Shown piece after piece: positions 44,101 through 52,965 of a stretch of 64,000 bases of DNA (position 1 is its first letter; the number at the start of each line of letters is the position of its first letter). This DNA is from Pedobacter panaciterrae. Lineage in GTDB: Bacteria > Bacteroidota > Bacteroidia > Sphingobacteriales > Sphingobacteriaceae. The stretch lies in the NCBI RefSeq assembly GCF_013204795.1, contig NZ_JABMKW010000017.1:1-64000 (forward strand), written 5' to 3'. The notes beneath the pieces are model-generated. The model was given only the letters and a program-made list of their open reading frames with translations. It ran no database searches and was not told the origin of the DNA. The position numbers and the translations under genes are program-made.

Positions 44101-45394
44101 TTTCCCAATTCTGCGCATCTTGCACAGCACTAAATCTCGTTTCTTTTAATTGCGCTAGAGGAACATCACAATGCAATGTCGGCGGAATAATACCATGATA
44201 CAATGCTAATGATGTCTTTATCAGTCCTGCAATACCCGAAGCAGGCATGGCATGACCGATATTAGATTTTACCGTTCCAATACCTGCCTTTGGCAATGAA
44301 TTATCACTACCAAAAAATTGCAATAAAGTCTCTATCTCAGTTTTATCACCCAATGGCGTACCGGTACCATGAGCTTCAATGTATCCTATATCTTTTAAAT
44401 CAACACCGGCATTTTCCCAGGCCTGGGCAATCGCTTTGATTTGTCCTTTTACCGAAGGGCTCATTACACTCGTGCCACTTCCATCACTACTAACACCAAT
44501 ACCTTTTAATACGGAATAAATTCTGTCGCCATCAGCAATTGCATCTTCAAGGCATTTTAACACTACAAACCCACAACCTTCTCCAATAAGTAATCCGTCG
44601 GCTCCCTCATCAAAAGGAGCAATCTTTCCTTTTCTGGATAAGGCACCCAGTTGAGTAAAAATACTCCAGAACGCAGCATTCTGGCCAACATGAACACCCC
44701 CTGCAATAACCATATTACAACGCTTACTATTCAACTCCTGCACCGCATGATCAATGGCAATAAGAGAGCTCGCACAGGCCGCATCTAAAGTATAAGCCAC
44801 CCCGCCAAGATTTAACCTGTTGGCAACTAAAGAAGCCACAAGATTAGGAATAAGCCCCATTGCAGTATCAGCGCCAAAACGACCTTTACGAACCTGAAAC
44901 TCTTTCTTTACCTTATCTATTTCTTCTTCACCCAAATGAGGTAAAAGATCTTTTAAAACACTGGCAATCTGCTCGCCTGTTCTCACTATTTCTATGGCGC
45001 GGGTAGCTCCCGGCCCGGCATAATTCCCTTTACCGATAATGATGCCCGTTTTATCAAGCGAAACATTCTTTTCAAACACCCCTGCATCTTCCAATGCTTT
45101 CTGAACCAGGTTAAGTGTTAACAAATGATCAGGTTCTGTACCTTCAACAGCTAATGGTAATATCCCAAAACCGGCAGGATCAAACTCCACTTCAGGGATA
45201 AAACCTCCACGGTTACAATAAAAACGATCGACTCCAGCAGAACCCTTTTCAAAATGTACCTGATCAATTCTATTGGCAGGAACAATCTGTGTAGAATCTA
45301 CCTTGTTAATTATATTTTGCCAGAATGTCTCCACATCACCCGCACCGGGAAAAATGCAAGACATTCCTACTACAGCTACATCCGTTTTTTTCAT
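41117..45394 (-). CDS. Multidomain synthase KS-AT-DH-PPTase
   Basis: A 1425-residue polyketide/secondary-lipid synthase subunit. KS (about 3-455) is complete: Cys207 (DAACASS), His342 (EAHGTGT), His381 (SNIGHA), so it is not a chain-length factor. AT (about 546-860) has Ser616 in GHSLGE and SGFHSPFV, a malonyl-type pattern. A double-hotdog dehydratase (about 965-1190) shows YLVDHSLLRQP for the His site and LLDNAGQLFG for the Asp-x3-Gln site; the His motif is not textbook. The C-terminus (about 1290-1425) is a phosphopantetheinyl transferase: VGIDIERIEE, then WVAKEAYGKYLGKGL. There is no ACP, KR or ER inside. It lies 12 bases after the 2336-residue synthase gene and overlaps the ACP gene. Confidence 0.88.
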   Translation of the reverse strand: MKKTDVAVVGMSCIFPGAGDVETFWQNIINKVDSTQIVPANRIDQVHFEKGSAGVDRFYCNRGGFIPEVEFDPAGFGILPLAVEGTEPDHLLTLNLVQKALEDAGVFEKNVSLDKTGIIIGKGNYAGPGATRAIEIVRTGEQIASVLKDLLPHLGEEEIDKVKKEFQVRKGRFGADTAMGLIPNLVASLVANRLNLGGVAYTLDAACASSLIAIDHAVQELNSKRCNMVIAGGVHVGQNAAFWSIFTQLGALSRKGKIAPFDEGADGLLIGEGCGFVVLKCLEDAIADGDRIYSVLKGIGVSSDGSGTSVMSPSVKGQIKAIAQAWENAGVDLKDIGYIEAHGTGTPLGDKTEIETLLQFFGSDNSLPKAGIGTVKSNIGHAMPASGIAGLIKTSLALYHGIIPPTLHCDVPLAQLKETRFSAVQDAQNWETSGLPRIAGVNAFGFGGINAHVVLEGYEANKPEPASVLKSTQTDQVLLIARHSHEALLDALETNDKDPGEGKYRIAVFDPTPERIKKALKIAGKNIPWRNKQDIWYNNEPLLSKGGKVAFVFPGLDGLAGGEVLSVAEHFNIAHKEVSTAGGLLDEALKILEKSSILDTAIKQLGVLPDMNAGHSLGEWLAARSSELAEESSVMQLLNYLNPETFELKDSKFIAVGCGIDKLQPIIENIDQLYLSNDNCPQQVILCGSNTALDELVPILRTKQIFHQILPFQSGFHSPFVADKLDVMLEGMKDMQFRKTKFPLWSATTLELYPEGFEAIRQLSVEHLIKPVRFRELTERLYDEGARVFVQIGSGGLIGFIDDTLRGKNYSAVSSNVPIRSGIAQLQRVLAALFVEGKEAGMQFMGYDKKKVAARKGIVLQLGLPIINNIAGIKALAQKQEKTAYRREAVLEDSAASHPLMKAFNENVEEMIDIQSELLQLFKNGVPANQTANAPAPVMRASGRRVPFSKKLDVSLENCPYLVDHSLLRQPKGWHCLDDMDPVIPMTMIFELFAEIAVDQSPEEQVQKIMNIKVFQWMNVAKPFVETVTGEWKDHQLVYLNLERFANAEVLLAANLADAPLRSFDVGKILNIDRTTEQIYDGHMFHGPGYQGIKKLIAVGEKGITGIIEGDTGKGSLLDNAGQLFGLWLQLTLTKDRIAFPVKIQEIEFFGDFKDQKGSFECTCVLTELNDEFATADFVMKRDNKIWAVISGWQNRRLEIDDALWSVSMSPLNNRLSEEIAPGVFMFHNAYSRVVSWDFILKRYFNQDEKKHHNSLLPNKRKEWMISRVAVKDAVRNLLKKTKQEAYFPIAFEIRSDEFRKPYPYGNMTEDIHVSIAHKGTDAVGIAQYDRSVGIDIERIEERSEGFADLVFSEEEKVLLADKDKAEWATRFWVAKEAYGKYLGKGLQGNPKAYTIQEIRGEELRINDIFIKTIKHKNYIIGWTQ

Positions 45395-45406
45395 AACGCC
45401 CCCTGG

Positions 45407-48400
45407 CTACCAGTTACTTCCTGCCATGATGAGTACCTGACTCTCATTTCCGTATTTAACTTCATTTACAAAGGTTTCCATACCATCCTGCAAGGGTATC
45501 ATCGAAATTCCTCTGCGTTCATATTCTTTTTCCAGCGTAGACGAAACCATTCCCGCGCCTTTCCAGGGCCCCCAGTTTATCGCCATCACCTTACCATTTA
45601 TCTTGGCTTTTAATGCCCAGGCGTACCTGTCCATTACGCTATTTGCTGCCGCATAATCTGTTTGTCCACGGTTTCCGTAAACCGAAGCTATGCTCGAGAA
45701 GAAGATTACGAATTGCGTTTCTGGTCTTAGCTGCTCTGCAAGCACACGTAAAGGAGTTACCTTGGTTTCAAAAACCCGTCTAAAAGATTCCACCGTTTTA
45801 CCATGGAACAATTTATCCTCCAGCAAGCCTGCGCCATGAACCACCCCATCTATCCTTCCGTATTCTTCATAAACCTGACCAATAAATTTGCTTAAGCCTT
45901 CTTCGTCACGCAGATCAAGTGATGCATATGATACTATAGACCCTTCTGATTCAAGTGAGCCGATAGTTTCCAGAATCTGGTTGTTTTTATAGATTTTGTT
46001 TGTTTCCTGCTCTATTTCTAACGGTTTTTTAAGATTACCCTGTTTGATTAGATAAGCTCTGATCTCTTCTTTGGTTTTCATAAAAGTAAACTGGTCCAAT
46101 CCATTGGCTCTGGGATCAGGAGAACGGCCAACTAAAATATATCTGCAAGGATAATCCTTTGCAAAATGTGTCATCAGCTTAGCGGTAATACCCTGGGCTC
46201 CGCCAAGAACCAGCACCACCGCTTCTTTATCCAGCTGAATATGGGAATCAGCCAATCCGGTTACCAGCTGCGAAGGAATAAGCTCAAGCGTTTGTCTGTT
46301 AATGCCATCATATATAACCTCAGAAGGCTCATCCGGATTCAGGATCTCATTCAAGGTGATTTTAGCAATTTCTGATGCTGCAGATTTTGTGGTTAAACTT
46401 ACAACCCTGCATTTGGTATTTTCATATTCCTTATCTAAACTTTTAAACAAGCCTGAGTATCCCTGAAAGTGCCTTAACATGGCCGCATCAGATTCATTAT
46501 CCATATAACCCTTGGTATCCGAAATTAGATATACCCATTTCATCTCCTCAAAATCCAGCTCCTTTATCATTGCAATATTGTCAATAATGGTAGCCTTATC
46601 TGGCGTACTGAACATGTTCAGCATGATCAAACCTTTATAACCTTTTAAACTATCTTTAGCAGAAACAACATCTACAATTGCTCCCTGAGCCTCAAATAGT
46701 TCTTTAATGGCCATGGCCTGCAAACCAGCATCGTCAGTTACCGCAAAACGAACTCCTTTTAATGATGAGGTATCTTTATTTAAAAGTTCCGAAGGGGTAA
46801 GCTCAAACCGAAGTCTTGACAATGACTCACCATAATTATCATTTACTGCGCTCTCTTCAATAATCTTTTTAGCCTCAGCAACGGTTTCGGTACCTTCAGA
46901 TTCTATCTCCGAAATCCAATTTACCAGACCATTAAGCGTCTTAATCGCAGCAAGTTTTTCCATTAGATCATCGCCACTTTCCTCACCTTTACTAAAACCG
47001 ATCTTTACCTTCAACTCGCCAATAATTTCCATGCGTTTAATTGAATCTATACTTAGATCCGCTTCGAGATCAAGATCCATCCCCAGCATATCCTGCGGAT
47101 AACCGGTCTTATCACTTACAACTGAAAGAATTGCAGATTTAATATCTGCAAGCGTAAATTTCACACCAGTCACTTCCTCTGTAACCGGAACAGCCGAAGC
47201 AGTATTTTCATTGATCCAGTTTACCAAACCACTTAATGTTTTAATACCTGCAAGCTGCTCCATAAAAGCATCTTCATTTTTATCTGCATTACTAAAACCA
47301 CCCAGTTCAGTGCGCAAGGAACCTATAATCTCCATACGTTTAATAGAATCAATACTTAAATCAGCCTCTAAGTCCATTTCCATCCCAAGCATCTCCTGAG
47401 GGTAACCAGTTTTATCACTTACAATACTCATTAAAACCGCTTTAGCATCAACTTTTAATGCTACAGGTTTTACAACGGTCGCCACTGGCTGAATCTCGGA
47501 CACAGGTTGCCTGGTTGCAATCTGTACCGATGGCGCTGATTGCGTTACAACCGGTGCAGGAACATACATTTGCTGAGGCATTTGCATATTTGGCGATTGC
47601 TGAGCTAAAAACGTTAACATCACATCACGTTGTGCCTGAATCATCATTTTCATACTGTTCAGGTATTCCTGCATCATTTGTTCTGCCCCATTCGATGGGT
47701 TATTTATATATTCTGTTTTCACTTCTGTTCCTTTTAGTTTAAGTGGTTGCATTATCGGCAAAGCCCCGTTTGCAGGTAGTTTCCCTACCGATGGAATTGC
47801 ATGCTGCCCATTTACATACCAAACTGTTTTACTCTTCTTGTACTGCTCTGGTTCATCCAGGTTTAAATGCCTGCCATTACGGCCTTCAAACAATTTCTCC
47901 AATTTAACATCACGCCCTGTGGCTATGTAAGTCGCAATTGTACAAAGCAAATGTGTTATCTTATTGTGGCTATTGTCCTCTGCATAAAGTAGCAACTCAT
48001 CTCTGCCTAAGCATGCTTTCGCTAGAGCTGTTAATACTTTTCCAGGTCCAACTTCAATAAAGATTCTTGCTCCGTCCTGGTACATCTGTTTTACCTGTTC
48101 TACAAATTTCACAGGTTTCACCAGGTGATCGGTAAGTCTTTCCTTTACTGCTTCCGCCCCTGTCGGATATAATCCAGCGGTCGTGTTTGACCAAACAGGT
48201 AAGCTGAGATCTGTAAACTCAACCTTATCTAACACATCCTTATAAATCGCTTTCGATTTAGCCACCAGCGGACTGTGGAAAGCACAGGCAACTTCCAATT
48301 GTCTGAAAGAAATTTTAGCAGTTTTAAGTATTTCTGCAAGCTTTTTAATTGCAGGCGTTGTACCTGCAATTACCAATTGAGTTGGCGAATTATAGTTTAC

Positions 48401-51400
48401 TGCATAAACATCCTTCATGCCATCAATCACCTTAAATATCTCATCCTCCTTACTGGTTACCGCAATCATAGCCCCCGTATCTCCATCTTCTACAGCATCG
48501 AGAATCGCTTTGGCCCTTTGTTCACTCAAAAACACCAGTTGATCATCATCAAAAGCACCGGCAAAACACAAAGCAGGTAACTCACCATAACTATGTCCTG
48601 CAACCATGTCAGGTTCAATACCCAAATCTTTAAGAAAATTAGCAATTGCCAGATCCACAATACCTAAAAGCGGCTGCGCCATACGGGTATCCTTAATTCT
48701 TTCTTTCTGAGCTTTTAAAGAAGCTTCATCAAATACCGCATTTGGGAAAAGGACTTGTTCATATTTACTCCTGTTGTTTAGCAGTTTCCGCATGGCGGGA
48801 AATATCACAAAAAGATCTCTTGCCATATTGATACGCTGACTACCCTGTCCGGGGAACATAAACGCTACCTTACCGGCTCTCTTCTTAGTGATATAGGTAT
48901 CTTTACTTTCAACGCCCGATAAAGCCAGGTCAATCTTCATAATCAGGTCTTCAACTCTATCAGCTACAATACTCAGCTGTATCTGCTTAGTATTTCCCAT
49001 GGCCAAGCTAAAGGCAATGTCCTTTAAATCTATATTGTCGTTTTCATCCAGTAAAGCCTTTACATTACTCAATTGTTTTTTGGCTTCCTCATAGGTATCG
49101 CCTCTAAAAACAAACAGTTCAGACGGCAATGAAGTTAATGCAGATGCCTGTTCAGAAACTTTATGATCGCTTTCAATAACCGCATGGAAATTAGTACCTC
49201 CAAAACCAAAAGCACTTACCCCTGCATAACGTTTATCTTCCATCCACAACCCGGCTTCGGTATGAAAAGCGAAAGGACTTGTACTACTGTTATAATAACT
49301 GTTAGGTTTTGTTAGGTTAATGGTTGGCGGTTTTACGCCATGATAAACAGATAAAGCAGCTTTTATTAAACCTGCTAAACCTGCCGCACATTTGGTATGG
49401 CCTATCTGGGTTTTCACTGATCCCAGATGGGTTTGATTTGCCCTCGCGCCTGATTCATTTAACATATCAGTTAAAGCACTAAGCTCTGTTCTGTCGCCAA
49501 CTACGGTACCCGTTCCATGTGCCTCTACCAGTCCAAGAACTGATGGCGAGATGCCCGCCTGCCCATATGCACGTTCAAGCGCCCTAACCTGACCAGATTT
49601 ACGCGGGGCTGTTAAACCAAGGCTCTTCCCGTCACTTGAACCACCAATACCCTGAATTACAGCGTAAACCCTATCACCGTCCCTCAAAGCATCTTCATAC
49701 CTTTTCAGCACCACCATAGCTACACCTTCACCTAAGGCAATACCGTCAGCCTCAGCATCAAACGTTGCACATCTTCCCTTGCGGGATAAAGCATGAGTAC
49801 TCGAGAACATCAGGTAATCATTGATACCGTTATGTAAATCCGCCCCACCAGCAAGTACCATATCCGACTTATCGAGGAACAATTCCTGACAAGCCAAATC
49901 GATAGCCGCTAAAGATGAAGCGCATGCCGCATCAACAGTATAATTGCGCCCACCAAGATTTAACCTGTTTGTAATACGTCCTGAAATTACATTGGCTAAA
50001 ATTCCAGGAAAAGAATCCTCTGTTGTTTTCGGCAGCAGTTCGTCCAGTTCAGCCGGCATTTCGCCAAATACCTGTTTAAAGAAACCTCTGAAACTGTAGC
50101 TGTTGGCAAGGTCATTCCCACCTTCGGCTCCTATTATTACAGATACGTTCTCTGCATTAAAGTTACCCTCTCTATAACCGGCATTTTCCATTGCCTGTTT
50201 AGCTACCATAAGGCTCAATAACTGCGTTGGCTCAATTGCCGCTAACGATTGTGGGGGAATTCCATATTCCAATGGATCGAAATCAATCTTAGGGATAAAA
50301 CCACCCCATTTAGAATGCGACATGTCATTCTCCGTTGATTCCGGATTATAGTATAGCTCTTTATTCCAGCGTTCATCCGGAACTTCCGTTACCGAATCGT
50401 TCCCCAGAATAATATTACGCCAATACTCTTCAATATTTTTTGCGCCCGGAAAAATACAGGCCATTCCTACAATGGCTACGTTTAGTGATTTTCCGTTAGC
50501 CTCAGGAAGTGCAGCCAATGCTGCGTTTTCAATATATTTATAGTTGCCTACAGCAACATCTTTATGCAAATCTAAAATAGAAACAACCTCATTACGCATT
50601 GCCGCTATTTGCCCAATCATGTACATACCCAGGTGCAACTGATCCTTTTCATCAATGGTTACCAGTTTATCACCTTTGCGTTCAATTCCTTTTGCTGCAA
50701 TGCGCAGGCGACCAACATTTAAGCTTTCCAGCTTTGCCCAGATTTCCTTTTTATCTACACCTTCTTTCTGGAGCTTTTCTTTTTCTTCATTAAAGAATGC
50801 CGCAAACGGAGAATTTAAACATCTGGTTTCGTGACCTGGTGCTGTTTCCAATAATATCGTATCGTTAGACACCATTGCTTGTTCCTGGAATTTATCCTGA
50901 ATAGCCCCCGTAGCTACTGCCTCTCTGGTATATAAATATGAAGTACCCATCAACACCCCAACCTTTACACCTTTTGCTGCTAAGGGCGCTGCCATTACAG
51001 CAATAAATGCGGTTGATAAAGCATCATGGATGCCACCAGCAAAAAACACACTGATCTGTTCCGGTTGATCTTCTTTTAATAAACGCTCAATCTGCTTCTC
51101 CCAAAGCACCATACTCGATAACGGCCCAACATGCCCGCCGCACTCTCGCCCTTCAAAAACAAAACGCCTGGCGCCTTCCTTTAAAAACATATCCAGGAGT
51201 GAAACCGATGGCACATGAAGAAAGGTTTTGATACCCAGTTTTTCAAGCGGTTTAGCTTGCGACGGTCTGCCACCCGCAATTAACACTACCGGAGGCATCT
51301 CTTGTTTTATATATTCCAGCTGCTCATCACGCAACTCCTGAGGAGCAAAACCCAATATGCCTACGCCCCAGGTTTTATTTCCCGCAAGTCTCTTAGTTTC

Positions 51401-52417
51401 ACTGATCAGTTCCTTTGCTCGATCTCCCTTTAACAATGATAGTGCAACAAAAGGCAATGCCCCCGCTTCAGCTACAGCATTAGCAAAAGGTGCTACATCA
51501 CTAACCCTTGTCATAGGCCCTTGTGCTATCGGATAGGTAATATTTAAATCTCTTGCCAATGCATTGTCAACGCTAATCACGTTGATTGATTTAGCCTGAT
51601 TAAGATGTCCGTGAACAGCTTCCTGAATCCCAAATATTAACTTGTCTAATTTTCTGTACCGGTTTACAAGATCTGCTGAGATCGCAATATCCTGCCCCAT
51701 TGGGAGGAACGAGCGCTCCAGATCAAACCCATTAAAATAAGGTTCAAGATCTTTGGCTGTGGCCTCTTCAGCAAGTACAGGTGAATTCGGTCGCACCAAT
51801 ACCCTGAAATCCCCAATCAGTCTGGTTTCGTTACCACTTAATTTTTCGCAGATTTGTTTTATGGGGTCTGGAACGCTGCATTCAGGGAACAATGCAAGTT
51901 GACTGTCCAATACAACTCCTGCTGCACCAGACGCAATTAAAGCAGCAGCAGTATGTATTCCAACACCACCCTGTACATATATGTTTATATTTTTAACCTC
52001 TTTAACAATGCGTTGAAATAGGATATATGATGACTCATAGGCTACCTTACCGGCACCTTCATTACCTTTTACTATAATCCCGTCAGCTCCTTCGGCCTGG
52101 GCTTTTTTGGCATCTTCAACATTGCAAACCTGATAAAACAGCTTAACCTGTTTTTTTCTGGTAATTTGTATTCCATACGGCAGAATAACCATAGTTACCT
52201 GTTCAGGAAAAACAACATCCTTAAGATCGTCCGAAATCAGGCACACGCCAAATCCTGTCGAACATTTTTCTGACAACTGCTCTAACGCATCGGCAGCTAC
52301 GGCTTTATCTCTTCCGAGGTGAAGTACAGGAAACGCCTTCGCATTTGACACCGCACAGGCAAGATTTACATCAGGCCTTTCAAATGGAGTTATTCCAATA
52401 ATAATGGGAGTTTTCAT
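45407..52417 (-). CDS. Multidomain synthase (NPD/ER-like)-KS-AT-ACP-ACP-KR
   Basis: A 2336-residue synthase. Residues about 1-215 resemble half of a nitronate monooxygenase-like TIM barrel (GADGIIVKGNEGAGK, VQGGVGIHTAAALIASGA); about 275-620 is a full one with YPIAQGPMTRVSD and the motif GRECGGHVG, as in PfaD-type enoyl reductases. KS (about 645-1085): Cys832, His967, His1007. AT (about 1185-1480): Ser1276 in GHSYGE, CAFHSPLV (malonyl type). A Gln/Met/Pro-rich linker (about 1570-1650) precedes two ACPs, with Ser1691 and Ser1792, both in the PUFA-synthase-like motif DLEADLSIDSIKRMEIIG. KR (about 1870-2336): VLVLGGAQGITAKL, FSSIASVYG and Tyr2255 in DYAAAN. It is first in the operon. Confidence 0.88.
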   Translation of the reverse strand: MKTPIIIGITPFERPDVNLACAVSNAKAFPVLHLGRDKAVAADALEQLSEKCSTGFGVCLISDDLKDVVFPEQVTMVILPYGIQITRKKQVKLFYQVCNVEDAKKAQAEGADGIIVKGNEGAGKVAYESSYILFQRIVKEVKNINIYVQGGVGIHTAAALIASGAAGVVLDSQLALFPECSVPDPIKQICEKLSGNETRLIGDFRVLVRPNSPVLAEEATAKDLEPYFNGFDLERSFLPMGQDIAISADLVNRYRKLDKLIFGIQEAVHGHLNQAKSINVISVDNALARDLNITYPIAQGPMTRVSDVAPFANAVAEAGALPFVALSLLKGDRAKELISETKRLAGNKTWGVGILGFAPQELRDEQLEYIKQEMPPVVLIAGGRPSQAKPLEKLGIKTFLHVPSVSLLDMFLKEGARRFVFEGRECGGHVGPLSSMVLWEKQIERLLKEDQPEQISVFFAGGIHDALSTAFIAVMAAPLAAKGVKVGVLMGTSYLYTREAVATGAIQDKFQEQAMVSNDTILLETAPGHETRCLNSPFAAFFNEEKEKLQKEGVDKKEIWAKLESLNVGRLRIAAKGIERKGDKLVTIDEKDQLHLGMYMIGQIAAMRNEVVSILDLHKDVAVGNYKYIENAALAALPEANGKSLNVAIVGMACIFPGAKNIEEYWRNIILGNDSVTEVPDERWNKELYYNPESTENDMSHSKWGGFIPKIDFDPLEYGIPPQSLAAIEPTQLLSLMVAKQAMENAGYREGNFNAENVSVIIGAEGGNDLANSYSFRGFFKQVFGEMPAELDELLPKTTEDSFPGILANVISGRITNRLNLGGRNYTVDAACASSLAAIDLACQELFLDKSDMVLAGGADLHNGINDYLMFSSTHALSRKGRCATFDAEADGIALGEGVAMVVLKRYEDALRDGDRVYAVIQGIGGSSDGKSLGLTAPRKSGQVRALERAYGQAGISPSVLGLVEAHGTGTVVGDRTELSALTDMLNESGARANQTHLGSVKTQIGHTKCAAGLAGLIKAALSVYHGVKPPTINLTKPNSYYNSSTSPFAFHTEAGLWMEDKRYAGVSAFGFGGTNFHAVIESDHKVSEQASALTSLPSELFVFRGDTYEEAKKQLSNVKALLDENDNIDLKDIAFSLAMGNTKQIQLSIVADRVEDLIMKIDLALSGVESKDTYITKKRAGKVAFMFPGQGSQRINMARDLFVIFPAMRKLLNNRSKYEQVLFPNAVFDEASLKAQKERIKDTRMAQPLLGIVDLAIANFLKDLGIEPDMVAGHSYGELPALCFAGAFDDDQLVFLSEQRAKAILDAVEDGDTGAMIAVTSKEDEIFKVIDGMKDVYAVNYNSPTQLVIAGTTPAIKKLAEILKTAKISFRQLEVACAFHSPLVAKSKAIYKDVLDKVEFTDLSLPVWSNTTAGLYPTGAEAVKERLTDHLVKPVKFVEQVKQMYQDGARIFIEVGPGKVLTALAKACLGRDELLLYAEDNSHNKITHLLCTIATYIATGRDVKLEKLFEGRNGRHLNLDEPEQYKKSKTVWYVNGQHAIPSVGKLPANGALPIMQPLKLKGTEVKTEYINNPSNGAEQMMQEYLNSMKMMIQAQRDVMLTFLAQQSPNMQMPQQMYVPAPVVTQSAPSVQIATRQPVSEIQPVATVVKPVALKVDAKAVLMSIVSDKTGYPQEMLGMEMDLEADLSIDSIKRMEIIGSLRTELGGFSNADKNEDAFMEQLAGIKTLSGLVNWINENTASAVPVTEEVTGVKFTLADIKSAILSVVSDKTGYPQDMLGMDLDLEADLSIDSIKRMEIIGELKVKIGFSKGEESGDDLMEKLAAIKTLNGLVNWISEIESEGTETVAEAKKIIEESAVNDNYGESLSRLRFELTPSELLNKDTSSLKGVRFAVTDDAGLQAMAIKELFEAQGAIVDVVSAKDSLKGYKGLIMLNMFSTPDKATIIDNIAMIKELDFEEMKWVYLISDTKGYMDNESDAAMLRHFQGYSGLFKSLDKEYENTKCRVVSLTTKSAASEIAKITLNEILNPDEPSEVIYDGINRQTLELIPSQLVTGLADSHIQLDKEAVVLVLGGAQGITAKLMTHFAKDYPCRYILVGRSPDPRANGLDQFTFMKTKEEIRAYLIKQGNLKKPLEIEQETNKIYKNNQILETIGSLESEGSIVSYASLDLRDEEGLSKFIGQVYEEYGRIDGVVHGAGLLEDKLFHGKTVESFRRVFETKVTPLRVLAEQLRPETQFVIFFSSIASVYGNRGQTDYAAANSVMDRYAWALKAKINGKVMAINWGPWKGAGMVSSTLEKEYERRGISMIPLQDGMETFVNEVKYGNESQVLIMAGSNW

Positions 52418-52625
52418 GTTGTTGAGGGATGATTAGGGTTCAACTTCGAGTATTCTTCGAATATCATTTAACATATTCTACAGAAGCAGGATTTTTATAC
52501 AGAAAAGCACCATGATTTTATTCAAAGTAGCTCTATATCAAGAAAATTATGCGCTTTCAACTAAATATTTCAACAATATTTTAAAAAACACAATAAAAAG
52601 CAATAATCCTACGCTCTTGTATGCC

Positions 52626-52660
52626 CAAAATTACAACTATAAAGACTCAATACCTCCAAA
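52626..52660 (-). promoter_or_regulatory. Candidate promoter of the lipid synthase operon
   Basis: On the minus strand, TTTG (52660-52657) and a perfect -7 element TAATTTTG (52633-52626) are separated by 23 bases, the upper end of the normal range. Transcription would start near 52622, leaving a leader of about 205 nt before the ATG at 52417. In AT-rich DNA chance matches occur. Confidence 0.4.
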
Positions 52661-52896
52661 AAGGCAAAAGTGAACAAAAAGAACAAACACAAAAAAGCCC
52701 AAATAAATGTGTTTGACGCAATAATTTAACAACCTATTAACATCAAACTAAAATCCGACAATAAAGGGGGCAAAAGTTCGTTCAATACGACTTGTTTAAT
52801 CAGCGGATTTACATGAGCACAAACACTTCATTTTTTAAATAAATTTAGTAGAACACACGTTCTTAATATAACTGGCGTTATTAGTGTGTTATTTTA

Positions 52897-52928
52897 TTTG
52901 CATTTTAAGATATAATTAATACCTTTTG
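52897..52928 (+). promoter_or_regulatory. Promoter of the OmpA-like lipoprotein gene
   Basis: TTTG (52897-52900), 19 bases, then TACCTTTTG (52920-52928), a -7 element with one extra T. Transcription would start near 52932, about 34 bases before the ATG. Confidence 0.5.
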
Positions 52929-52965
52929 TGCACATAACAAATGAACTAAATTTTATAAAACTCAA

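Larger units (their letters stand above)
52418..52965. other. Divergent intergenic region between the synthase operon and the OmpA-like gene
   Basis: These 548 AT-rich bases hold two candidate promoters, listed separately, and no gene. A small dyad (TATTC-TTC-GAATA, 52451-52463) lies in the untranslated leader of the synthase operon; it could be an operator or a weak hairpin. The leader of about 200 bases is long for this genome and could contain further regulation. Confidence 0.5.

Noticed and set aside
34681..52417. Flexirubin or aryl polyene cluster
   Set aside because: No aromatic ammonia-lyase, no discrete KS/CLF pairs, ketoreductases or dehydratases and no outer-membrane export set. 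The synthases are large multidomain proteins.
34681..52417. Classical EPA/DHA (pfa) synthase
   Set aside because: Tandem ACP motif and reductase type match, but the PfaC-like KS/chain-length-factor/tandem-DH protein is missing, both KS are catalytic, and glycosyl- and acyltransferases are present.
34681..52417. Non-ribosomal peptide synthesis, because of the condensation-fold proteins
   Set aside because: No adenylation or peptidyl carrier domain accompanies them; stand-alone PapA-like acyltransferases explain them better.
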